NCBI GenBank assembly: GCA_900554095.1
Contig: USGC01000136.1
Coordinates: forward strand, 1 to 5,240
DNA length: 5,240 bases
Source of the DNA: an uncultured bacterium
Lineage (GTDB): Bacteria > Cyanobacteriota > Vampirovibrionia > Gastranaerophilales > Gastranaerophilaceae
Reading direction: 5' to 3'
The notes beneath the pieces were generated by a model that worked only from the letters and a program-made list of their open reading frames with translations, made no database searches and had not been told where the DNA came from. The first letter of the stretch is position 1. Each line of letters starts with the position of its first letter. Made by a program: the position numbers and the translations under genes. Of the stretch, positions 1 to 5,143 are shown piece by piece.

Positions 1-354
1 CGTAGAGACAAAAGAAAGAAATTTCCAAAAAAGCACAGAAAGCGCCGCGACAGACAGAGGTATAACAAGTCAATACTAACATTGACGGAAAGGATAAGCG
101 GGAGCAAGCGTAGAGACAAAAGAAAGAAATTTCCAAAAAAGCACAGAAAGCGCCGCGACAGACAGAGGTATAACAAGTCAATACTAACATTGACGGAAAG
201 GATAAGCGGGAGCAAGCGTAGAGACAAAAGAAAGAAATTTCCAAAAAAGCACAGAAAGCGCCGCGACAGACGTAGATATAATAAGTCAATACTAATATTG
301 ACGGAAAGGACAAAAAAAAAATGGACAAGAAAATTAGTGTTAAAGTTTGTTTAG
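1..354 (+). CDS. Open frame through the repeats: Lys/Arg-rich 36-residue repeat peptide, 5' partial, coding status uncertain
   Basis: The frame is open from the first base of the window to a TAG at 352-354, so its start lies upstream; the first internal start-like codon is TTG at 82. Each repeat contains two basic blocks with a KRRD core (KRRDKRK and KRRDRQR) separated by KFPKKH, then a short less-charged stretch (YNKSILTLTERISG). The protein would be extremely basic, like nucleic-acid-binding tails, but I recognise no family. The tail (TKKKWTRK and onward) overlaps the next gene by 34 bases in a different frame. Against coding: the bias follows from a purine-rich strand, the minus strand is also open in one frame across the two full units, and the region doubles as the hydrogenase operon's leader. 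It may be a regulatory repeat that happens to be open. Confidence 0.3.
   Translation, partial: RRDKRKKFPKKHRKRRDRQRYNKSILTLTERISGSKRRDKRKKFPKKHRKRRDRQRYNKSILTLTERISGSKRRDKRKKFPKKHRKRRDRRRYNKSILILTERTKKKWTRKLVLKFV
69..86. promoter_or_regulatory. Palindrome in repeat unit 1 (operator or hairpin candidate)
   Basis: GTCAAT-ACTAAC-ATTGAC is a perfect 6-bp inverted repeat around a 6-base centre. It lies 2 bases after a TATAAC box and just before GGAAAGGA. It could bind a dimeric regulator, or form a weak RNA hairpin; the sequence alone does not decide. Confidence 0.4.
177..194. promoter_or_regulatory. Palindrome in repeat unit 2 (operator or hairpin candidate)
   Basis: This is an identical copy of the unit 1 palindrome (GTCAAT-N6-ATTGAC), 108 bases downstream, in the same place relative to the TATAAC box and GGAAAGGA. 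Three sites at 108-bp spacing would sit roughly ten helical turns apart, so on the same face of the DNA. Confidence 0.4.
277..302 (+). promoter_or_regulatory. -10-like box plus improved palindrome in repeat unit 3, just upstream of the hydrogenase operon
   Basis: TATAAT at 277-282 matches the sigma-70 -10 consensus exactly; units 1 and 2 have TATAAC here. The palindrome at 285-302 (GTCAATA-CTAA-TATTGAC) is extended to 7-bp arms by the C-to-T change at 296. Transcription from this box would begin near 289, inside the palindrome, giving a leader of about 30 bases and placing the palindrome where a repressor would block initiation. No convincing -35 box lies 16-18 bases upstream (254-259 reads GAAAGC), so the promoter call is tentative. 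Confidence 0.4.
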
Positions 355-596
355 GAACAACATGTTTTGTAATGGGTTCAGCGAATTTGCAGGAATTAAT
401 CGACACAGTGCCTGCAAAATACGGTGATAAAGTAGATGTATCAGGAGTACCTTGTCTTGGCCTTTGCTCAATCGACTGGGAATTCTCAAAAGCTCCTTAC
501 GTAAAAGTTGACGATGAAGTTATAAAAGAAGCAACAGTTGAAAAAGTAATCAGCGCTATTGACAAAAAACTCGCTGAATGCAAATCAACAAACTAA
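321..596 (+). CDS. Thioredoxin-like [2Fe-2S] ferredoxin-type protein (NuoE/HydC-like), hydrogenase partner
   Basis: This 91-residue protein has the cysteine pattern of the thioredoxin-fold [2Fe-2S] family: C10-x4-C15 in a CLGTTC motif and C45-x3-C49 in CLGLC. The preceding VKVCLGTTC strand and the late APYVKVDDEVI segment also fit NuoE and the small subunits of [FeFe] hydrogenases. It lacks the N-terminal helical region of full NuoE (about 160 residues) and is essentially the cluster domain alone. In the cytoplasm it would carry one [2Fe-2S] cluster and pass electrons to or from the hydrogenase encoded 37 bases downstream. The ATG is preceded by GGAAAGGA (303-310) and a spacer of C plus nine As; with the A of ATG this makes a 10-A run. 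Its start lies inside the end of the repeat-derived basic frame. The family call is firm; the exact redox partner is inferred from position. Confidence 0.87.
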   Translation: MDKKISVKVCLGTTCFVMGSANLQELIDTVPAKYGDKVDVSGVPCLGLCSIDWEFSKAPYVKVDDEVIKEATVEKVISAIDKKLAECKSTN

Positions 597-633
597 GATT
601 TTACACAACGAAACTAGAAATGGAAAAGAAAAG

Positions 634-2106
634 ATGAGTATGAATACCCCTAAACAAACATCACATTTGAAAAGAGAAATACTGGTAAGACTAATAAAAG
701 CTTTTCTAAGTGATAATTTTGAAGAAAACACAAGGCTGATACCTTATGATATGCGCCCGAAAGGCCATGAAGTGCCATATCGGTGCTGTATATACAAAGA
801 ACGCGCAATTCTTCGCGACAGAGCTGTAGCCGGGCTCGGACATTCAATTGAAGAAACCGACGACAGCGAATTACTCTCAACTTTGGCAGAAAAAGCTTTA
901 GAAAGAGAAGTTCCTGATGATAAGCCTTTGACAGTATTAACAACTGCCTGCAAAGGTTGCGTGCCTTCACGTATTTATGTAACCGATCTTTGCCAGGGCT
1001 GTGTTGCAAGACCTTGTGAAAATACTTGTAAATTTGGCGCAATCAGCGTTAAAGACGGCAAATCAGTTATAGACCCGGCTAAGTGCAAAAACTGCGGAAT
1101 GTGTGTTCAAGTTTGTCCTTACCAGGCAATTACAAAAATAATCGTTCCTTGCGAAAGCGCATGCCCTGTGGGCGCAATTACAAAAGGCGAAGACGGCCAC
1201 GCACAAATAGATTTTGACAAATGTATTTCTTGCGGAAAATGCGTTTCAGCATGTCCTTTCGGCGCGGTTCACGAAAAAAGCCAGATTATTGACGTGCTTA
1301 AAAATATAAAAGCGGGTAAAAAGGTTATAGCGATGATTGCTCCGGCGATTATGGGCCAATTACCTTGTACGCCAAAACAATTGAGGCAAGCGATTTTAGA
1401 ATTGGGCTTTGACGATGTTTACGAGGTTGCGCAGGGAGCGGACGTTACGACCAAAACTGAAGCCGCTGAGTTTGAAGAAAGACTTGAGCACGGCGCAGAA
1501 TTCATGACAACATCGTGCTGTGCCGGATACAATGAACTTGTAGACAAGCATATTCCTGAATTGAAACCTTTCCGTTCAGACACTAAAACTCCGCTTTACT
1601 ATACAGCAGAAATTGTTAAAAAAGAACATCCGGATGCGGTTACAGTCTTTTTCAGCCCTTGCGTTGCAAAACGCCGTGAAGCTTTACAAAATCCAAACGT
1701 GGATTATGTCTTGAATTACGAAGAAGTCGGCGCGTGGATGATTGCTTTAGGGATTAAGGTTGAGACTTGTGCAGAAAGCGACTTTAAAACCGAAGCCTCT
1801 GCCGAAGCAAGAAATTACGCAGTAACAGGCGGTGTTGCAAAAGCTGTTCAAACAATGCTTCCTGAGCATATTCCGGCACACCCTGTCGTTATTGACGGCT
1901 TAAATAAACAGTCAATCCGCGACTTGAAAAAGTATGCTAAAAATGGCGTGTGTGAATTAGGAAACTTAATAGAAGTAATGGCTTGCCAGGGCGGCTGTCT
2001 AGGTGGGAATGCTACGGTAAACGCTTACAAACCGGCGCTTAAGCAGCTTACCAATTACGTAAACCAAAGTGAGTCCTTGAAAGAACCGTCAAAAGTTGAA
2101 AAATAA
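634..2106 (+). CDS. [FeFe] hydrogenase, monomeric type, resembling group B
   Basis: A 490-residue cytoplasmic enzyme that would interconvert protons plus electrons and H2. An N-terminal segment with YRCCIYKERAI (about 49-59) is typical, to my recollection, of group B rather than group A enzymes. Cysteine sets for [4Fe-4S] clusters follow: 120/123/128/132, 151/154/157/161 (CKNCGMCVQVC), 173/177, and 197/200/203/207 (CISCGKCVSAC). The H-cluster domain has L1 TSCCAGY (293-299), L2 SPCVAKRRE (341-349) and L3 EVMACQGGC (447-455). These keep the four cluster cysteines (C296, C343, C451, C455), the proton-relay cysteine C295 and the lysine K346. Differences from group A are Pro to Ala and Trp to Tyr in L1, and Met to Ser in L2. 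Start: the frame opens upstream at TTG 559, inside the previous gene; ATG 634 follows GGAAAAG (622-628) and is preferred, with ATG 640 also possible. Maturation needs HydE/F/G, absent here. Confidence 0.9.
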   Translation: MSMNTPKQTSHLKREILVRLIKAFLSDNFEENTRLIPYDMRPKGHEVPYRCCIYKERAILRDRAVAGLGHSIEETDDSELLSTLAEKALEREVPDDKPLTVLTTACKGCVPSRIYVTDLCQGCVARPCENTCKFGAISVKDGKSVIDPAKCKNCGMCVQVCPYQAITKIIVPCESACPVGAITKGEDGHAQIDFDKCISCGKCVSACPFGAVHEKSQIIDVLKNIKAGKKVIAMIAPAIMGQLPCTPKQLRQAILELGFDDVYEVAQGADVTTKTEAAEFEERLEHGAEFMTTSCCAGYNELVDKHIPELKPFRSDTKTPLYYTAEIVKKEHPDAVTVFFSPCVAKRREALQNPNVDYVLNYEEVGAWMIALGIKVETCAESDFKTEASAEARNYAVTGGVAKAVQTMLPEHIPAHPVVIDGLNKQSIRDLKKYAKNGVCELGNLIEVMACQGGCLGGNATVNAYKPALKQLTNYVNQSESLKEPSKVEK

Positions 2107-2108
2107 CA

Positions 2109-2136
2109 AAAAAGCCCTCTATGCAGAGGGCTTTTT
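2109..2136 (+). terminator. Rho-independent terminator of the hydrogenase operon
   Basis: Stem GCCCTCT (2114-2120), loop ATGC, stem AGAGGGC (2125-2131), extended by five A-T pairs to a 12-bp stem, with the T run 2132-2136 as tail. It begins two bases after the hydrogenase stop codon. The flanking A and T runs make it plausible in both directions. It separates the hydrogenase operon from dxr. Confidence 0.92.
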
Positions 2137-2145
2137 AACACTCTT

Positions 2146-2175
2146 TTGTAATTTAAAAACTGTTTATACTATAAT
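2146..2175 (+). promoter_or_regulatory. Promoter of dxr (TTGTAA - 18 bp - TATAAT)
   Basis: TTGTAA at 2146-2151 and a perfect TATAAT at 2170-2175 are separated by 18 bases, directly after the terminator. The -10 box ends only seven bases before the dxr ATG at 2183, so transcription would begin at or next to the start codon. This implies a leaderless or nearly leaderless mRNA, which fits the absence of a Shine-Dalgarno sequence. Confidence 0.55.
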
Positions 2176-2182
2176 AAATAAT

Positions 2183-3283
2183 ATGGAAAAGAAGAGAAAA
2201 ATAAGTATTATCGGCTCAACGGGTTCAATCGGAACTCAAGCGCTTGAAGTTATTGAAAAATTACAGGATAAATTTGAAATTATCGCGCTTGCAGGCGGCA
2301 AAAACGCGGCGCTTTTAAAAAAACAGGCTGAAAAATTTAAACCTCGCTATACTGTTTTAGGTGAAGAAGGTTTGGAAAAGATTTGTACAGACAAAGAAAA
2401 CGACATTATCCTCGTCGCCTGTTCGGGCAAAATAGGCTTGCAGCCGACACTCAAGGCAATTGAAAATGGTATTGATATTGCGCTTGCCAACAAAGAAACC
2501 CTTGTTATGGCTGGGGACATTGTAATGGAGGCTGCACGTAAAAATAATGTTAATATAATCCCGGTTGACAGCGAACATTGCGCAATCCATCAGTGTATAA
2601 AAGACATTTCACAGGTTGATAAATTAATTATTACGGCAAGCGGCGGGCCGTTTCTCCATAAAAGTTTTGACGAGATGAAATCAGCGACGGTCAAAGAGGC
2701 GCTTGCGCATCCTCGCTGGAACATGGGACGCAAAATTACTGTTGACAGCGCAACATTGATGAATAAAGGGTTAGAAATTATTGAGGCGCACCATCTTTTC
2801 AACATGGATTACGATGATATAGATGTGGTAATTCATCCGCAAAGCATTGTTCACAGTGCAATAGAGTACAAAGACGGAAGTGTCATTGCACAATTAGGAC
2901 TTCCGAGCATGCATATACCAATTCAGTATGCGATTACGTATCCAGAGCGATTTGAGGGGATAAAGTCCAAAAGCTTCAGCTTTGCAGAAATTGCCCGCCT
3001 GGATTTTGAAAAGCCTGATTACGAGAAGTTTCCGACAGTAAAGCTTGCTTATGAAGCCGGCAAAACAGGTGGCACTGCAACTGCTTGCCTCAACGCTGCA
3101 AATGAAGAAGCTGTATTTGCCTTTTTAGAAGGTAAAATAAAACTTTTCCAAATTTTTGAAATTACTAAAAAAATATTTGATGAGCACAAAGTTATTCAAA
3201 ATCCAACCATCGACGAGATTTTCGCAATTGACGAAGCTGTAAGAGTTGAAGCCCGAAAAATAATTTTAACTTCTATCAATTGA
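2183..3283 (+). CDS. dxr: 1-deoxy-D-xylulose 5-phosphate reductoisomerase
   Basis: Converts 1-deoxy-D-xylulose 5-phosphate to 2-C-methyl-D-erythritol 4-phosphate with NADPH and a divalent metal, the first committed step of the MEP isoprenoid pathway; target of fosmidomycin. The 366-residue protein is near the family's usual size. The NADPH site GSTGSIG is at 11-17 and the LANKETLV stretch at 101-108. Metal ligands lie in PVDSEHCAIHQ (D129, E131) and MNKGLEIIEA (E198). Substrate contacts are in SGGPF (153-157), HPRWNMG (176-182, the flexible loop with its tryptophan) and N194/K195. HPQSIVHS (218-225) is also conserved. ATG 2183 is the only reasonable start: the frame extends upstream to TTG 2096 but crosses the terminator and promoter. 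There is no Shine-Dalgarno sequence. The frequent neighbour rseP is not present downstream. Confidence 0.97.
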   Translation: MEKKRKISIIGSTGSIGTQALEVIEKLQDKFEIIALAGGKNAALLKKQAEKFKPRYTVLGEEGLEKICTDKENDIILVACSGKIGLQPTLKAIENGIDIALANKETLVMAGDIVMEAARKNNVNIIPVDSEHCAIHQCIKDISQVDKLIITASGGPFLHKSFDEMKSATVKEALAHPRWNMGRKITVDSATLMNKGLEIIEAHHLFNMDYDDIDVVIHPQSIVHSAIEYKDGSVIAQLGLPSMHIPIQYAITYPERFEGIKSKSFSFAEIARLDFEKPDYEKFPTVKLAYEAGKTGGTATACLNAANEEAVFAFLEGKIKLFQIFEITKKIFDEHKVIQNPTIDEIFAIDEAVRVEARKIILTSIN

Positions 3284-3334
3284 AAAACATTAATAGATTT
3301 CTTCTGAATTGCAAATATTACCTTATCGGCTTTG

Positions 3335-3366
3335 AAAATTAATCCTTAGGCGTAATTTTTCTTTTT
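3335..3366 (+). terminator. Weak AT-rich hairpin with T runs after dxr (possible terminator)
   Basis: AAAATTA (3335-3341) pairs perfectly with TAATTTT (3353-3359), with a possible inner CC/GG pair around TTA. T-rich tracts (3356-3366) follow. The stem has little GC, so termination would be inefficient. It is the only hairpin I see between the dxr stop and the next gene; the rest of this 125-bp gap shows nothing else recognisable apart from a possible -10 box. Confidence 0.3.
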
Positions 3367-3408
3367 GCAATTTCTGTTTAAATATAAACGAAAGATAAAG
3401 GAAAAATT

Positions 3409-3987
3409 ATGTTGAAATACTATATAAATATTTTGTCTCTTGCGTTTTTAATAACGATTGCTTGCGTTAATATTGCGCGTGCCGATGAAATCACTTTTGA
3501 TAACCAAAGTTTTGTTCTGAAGTCGACGGCTCAGTCTCTGAACCTTACTGACGCTATGAACGAATACTTCCCTAAAGGTGAAAGCCGTGAGAATTGGACT
3601 AAAATGCTCGGTATCTATCATCACCCTGATGTTTCTAATCCGATTAAGTTTGCGCAAAAGTTTGACGATGAGATTGAAAAGAAAGAAAATTGTCTTCTCT
3701 TAAAATTCATTCAGAACAAAAAAGTCGACCAGGCTGTTTTGAGCTACCTGGAAAACGGCTTTGAAAACGGAAAAAATTTTTTTACATACAACGTTTATAA
3801 ATATGAAAAGAATGAAGTTAAAGGCATGACAGAGTTCAAATATTCAATAAAATATTATTTTAATGACAAATCCGAGATACCGTCAATTGCGCAAAAAGTC
3901 CGCGACGAAAATGACAAGTATCTTGAAATGTTAATAACATCTGCAATTCCGCCGATTGTTGAAAAAGAATTAACCTCAACCCGGTAA
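3409..3987 (+). CDS. Exported protein of unknown function (192 aa)
   Basis: I do not recognise this protein. It begins with a clear signal peptide: a short charged start (MLKYY), a hydrophobic core to about residue 22, and a signal peptidase I site after ARA (residues 23-25), giving a mature chain of about 167 residues. C19 sits in TIAC, which is not a good lipobox, so a lipoprotein is less likely. The mature part is charged, with alternating polar and aromatic stretches (for example FFTYNVYKYEKNEVKG and FKYSIKYYF) that look like beta strands, and no further membrane segment. The ATG has a good Shine-Dalgarno sequence (AAAGGA, 3397-3402, 6 bases away). A TATAAA at 3383-3388 could be its -10 box, without a clear -35. 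It ends one base before the stop of the convergent gene. It is a real gene by start signals, signal peptide and length; function is unknown. Confidence 0.8.
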   Translation: MLKYYINILSLAFLITIACVNIARADEITFDNQSFVLKSTAQSLNLTDAMNEYFPKGESRENWTKMLGIYHHPDVSNPIKFAQKFDDEIEKKENCLLLKFIQNKKVDQAVLSYLENGFENGKNFFTYNVYKYEKNEVKGMTEFKYSIKYYFNDKSEIPSIAQKVRDENDKYLEMLITSAIPPIVEKELTSTR

Positions 3988-3988
3988 A

Positions 3989-4360
3989 CTAATACGGCAT
4001 TGAATACATTTGCTGCATGCTGTTTTGCATCATAAACATCTGCTGGCTGCTGTCGTAGTTTTGCGGGAATTGGCTGTAATTCATAGGAGCTGTTTTTTTA
4101 GTTCCGGATGAATTTGCCTTAATTTCGTGGGGCTCGCGGCGCGTAACTGCTTCAGGGTCAGTTGTTTTCCTTTTAAAGAACGACGGAAGCGGAAGAATAT
4201 CTTTTTCATCTTCATAAGCAGCGTCGCGACGGTAGTTTTGGTACATGTAACCGTCAATGCCGCCGCCGATTTCCTGAGGAGCGTACACGTTGGAGTTGTC
4301 AGCAAAGACCGGAATACTTACGGATGTCAGAAGCGCAAGTGTTAATATAATTTTTTTCAA
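3989..4360 (-). CDS. Small exported protein of unknown function with a Met/Gln-rich tail (123 aa)
   Basis: The start is most likely TTG at 4360, because GGGAGG (4373-4368) lies seven bases before it and translation then begins MKKIIL, a textbook signal peptide that cleaves after VFA (residue 20). The in-frame ATG at 4375 would use this ribosome binding site as codons and has none of its own. The mature protein is about 103 residues: a Gly/Tyr-rich part (EIGGGIDGYMYQNYRRD), an acidic patch (YEDEKD), a basic Thr/Lys-rich middle, and a low-complexity C-terminus rich in Met, Gln, Ser and Tyr (QQMFMMQNSMQQMYSMPY). It looks largely disordered. I know of no family. It is convergent with the exported protein at 3409 and transcribed in the same direction as pgeF, but from its own promoter. 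Confidence 0.7.
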   Translation of the reverse strand: MKKIILTLALLTSVSIPVFADNSNVYAPQEIGGGIDGYMYQNYRRDAAYEDEKDILPLPSFFKRKTTDPEAVTRREPHEIKANSSGTKKTAPMNYSQFPQNYDSSQQMFMMQNSMQQMYSMPY

Positions 4361-4366
4361 AATTTT

Positions 4367-4373
4367 TCCTCCC
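4367..4373 (-). promoter_or_regulatory. Shine-Dalgarno site that places the start at TTG 4360
   Basis: On the minus strand this reads GGGAGGA, with seven bases between GGGAGG and TTG. It overlaps the in-frame ATG at 4375, whose own upstream sequence (ATATTAAAACT) has no ribosome binding site. Confidence 0.65.
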
Positions 4374-4387
4374 ATAGTTTTAATATG

Positions 4388-4416
4388 ATTATATCAAAAA
4401 TTTTTGAGACAGACAA
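4388..4416 (-). promoter_or_regulatory. Promoter of the small exported protein (TTGTCT - 17 bp - TATAAT)
   Basis: On the minus strand, TTGTCT (4416-4411) and TATAAT (4393-4388) are 17 bases apart. Transcription would start near 4381, giving a leader of about 20 bases to the TTG at 4360. The -35 box lies inside the last codons of pgeF and the -10 box directly follows its stop, so this gene can be expressed independently of pgeF. Confidence 0.55.
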
Positions 4417-5137
4417 GTGCACTGTGCCTGTTTGTTGTAGCGTGTTCTTTGCGGTAGGAGAAGAATTTATCATTAGCGCATACCGTGCAATACGGGCAGA
4501 CATCGATTTCTCTTACTCCGCATTGAATTAATTGTCGGCGGTTAATTTCTTTTAAATCAACAAATATTTCTTCGTTTCTAATTTCATAAACATCTTTTTT
4601 ATTTTCAACTGTTTGGACTAATTGGTTTAGTACGTCCTCTTGGACATTGTAACAGCATTTTGAAATAGCCGGGCCTATTGCAGCAAGAATGTTTTCAGGC
4701 TTTGAATTAAATTCTTTTACCATTTTTTGAATTGTCTTAACTCCTATTTGGCCTGCTGTTCCGCGCCAACCGGCATGATAAACCGCAGCTATATTGTTTT
4801 CTTTATCAAAAAACACGAGCGGTGTACAGTCTGCAAAGTTCAAAAACACAGCTTGTTCAGTATTATTTAAAATCAGCCCATCACATTCAGGGTAATCTAT
4901 TTTGCCGATTTGGGCTGTTTCAATATTTGTAGAATGGGTTTGTGATGGAGTAATGAGGTTTTCGGGTTGTATGTTGAGAATTTCAGCAAACATTTTTTTA
5001 TTTTCATTTACCAGATTTTCAAACTCCGGCTCTTTGGTTTTAATAATGCTTTCGCGGGTTGTGAAAAAATGCGTAAGACCCTTTAAGAGGTCTGATTTCA
5101 TGACAGATTTTCCGTTAATTTTTTCAAAATAGAACAT
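4394..5137 (-). CDS. pgeF: Peptidoglycan editing factor PgeF / YfiH family (DUF152, purine nucleoside phosphorylase-laccase fold)
   Basis: A 247-residue protein of the YfiH/LACC1 family. E. coli PgeF corrects peptidoglycan precursors carrying L-Ser in place of L-Ala; family members also act on purine nucleosides, and an older label is polyphenol oxidase. The metal-binding triad is complete: H68 in SQTHS, C104 in FADCTPLVFFD and H121 in YHAGWRGT, spaced as in E. coli YfiH (H71, C107, H124). IGPAIS (154-159) and the C-terminal FFSYRKEHATTNRHSA (225-240) are also characteristic. The usual TRxGGVS segment near the N-terminus is altered to TTRESIIK. Met1 (5137) gives an N-terminus of family-like length; Met13 is a less likely alternative. 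There is no Shine-Dalgarno sequence before Met1. The protein is cytoplasmic, with no signal peptide. Confidence 0.93.
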   Translation of the reverse strand: MFYFEKINGKSVMKSDLLKGLTHFFTTRESIIKTKEPEFENLVNENKKMFAEILNIQPENLITPSQTHSTNIETAQIGKIDYPECDGLILNNTEQAVFLNFADCTPLVFFDKENNIAAVYHAGWRGTAGQIGVKTIQKMVKEFNSKPENILAAIGPAISKCCYNVQEDVLNQLVQTVENKKDVYEIRNEEIFVDLKEINRRQLIQCGVREIDVCPYCTVCANDKFFSYRKEHATTNRHSALVCLKNF

Positions 5138-5143
5138 AAATTC

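Larger units (their letters stand above)
1..310 (+). repeat. Tandem array of a 108-bp unit (2 full identical copies plus a diverged third)
   Basis: Units start at 1, 109 and 217. By eye, units 1 and 2 are identical over all 108 bases. Unit 3 matches for its first 55 bases (217-271), then differs at 272, 273, 276, 282 and 296 before losing similarity after 310. The array runs off the left edge, so the true copy number is unknown. The strand shown is strongly purine-rich. Each unit holds a -10-like box (TATAAC, or TATAAT in unit 3), an 18-bp palindrome and a GGAAAGGA that acts as the ribosome binding site of the gene at 321 in the last copy. The unit is 36 codons long, so an open frame passes through all copies. 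The identity includes third-codon positions, which points to recent duplication or gene conversion rather than selection on protein alone. Confidence 0.97.

Noticed and set aside
82..110. TTGACG as a -35 box inside the repeat unit
   Set aside because: Sixteen to eighteen bases downstream there is only GC-containing sequence (CAAGCG), not a -10 box.
1..188. Minus-strand frame also open through the two full repeat units, with a hydrophobic, Cys-containing 36-residue periodic translation
   Set aside because: It is a by-product of a stop-poor purine strand with a period divisible by three. It has no ribosome binding site, and the ATG it would use is lost in unit 3.
1..310. CRISPR array
   Set aside because: The whole 108-bp unit is repeated with no variable spacers, and the unit is far longer than a CRISPR repeat.
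559..633. Upstream TTG start of the hydrogenase frame, adding 25 residues
   Set aside because: It lies inside the preceding gene without a ribosome binding site, and the extra residues resemble untranslated spacer. ATG 634 has GGAAAAG upstream.
650..1042. Long minus-strand frames inside the hydrogenase and dxr genes
   Set aside because: They are shadows of conserved genes on the plus strand, with no start signals or recognisable protein character.
2096..2182. Upstream TTG start of the dxr frame, adding 29 residues
   Set aside because: The extension is a translation of the hairpin terminator and the promoter; the family's N-terminus begins right before GSTGSIG.
3454..3470. Lipoprotein signal (TIAC, C19) in the exported protein
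   Set aside because: The positions before the cysteine do not fit a lipobox, and a good signal peptidase I site (ARA, residues 23-25) follows.
4127..4345. Plus-strand frame opposite the small exported protein
   Set aside because: It opposes a frame that has a signal peptide, promoter and ribosome binding site, and its own translation is featureless.
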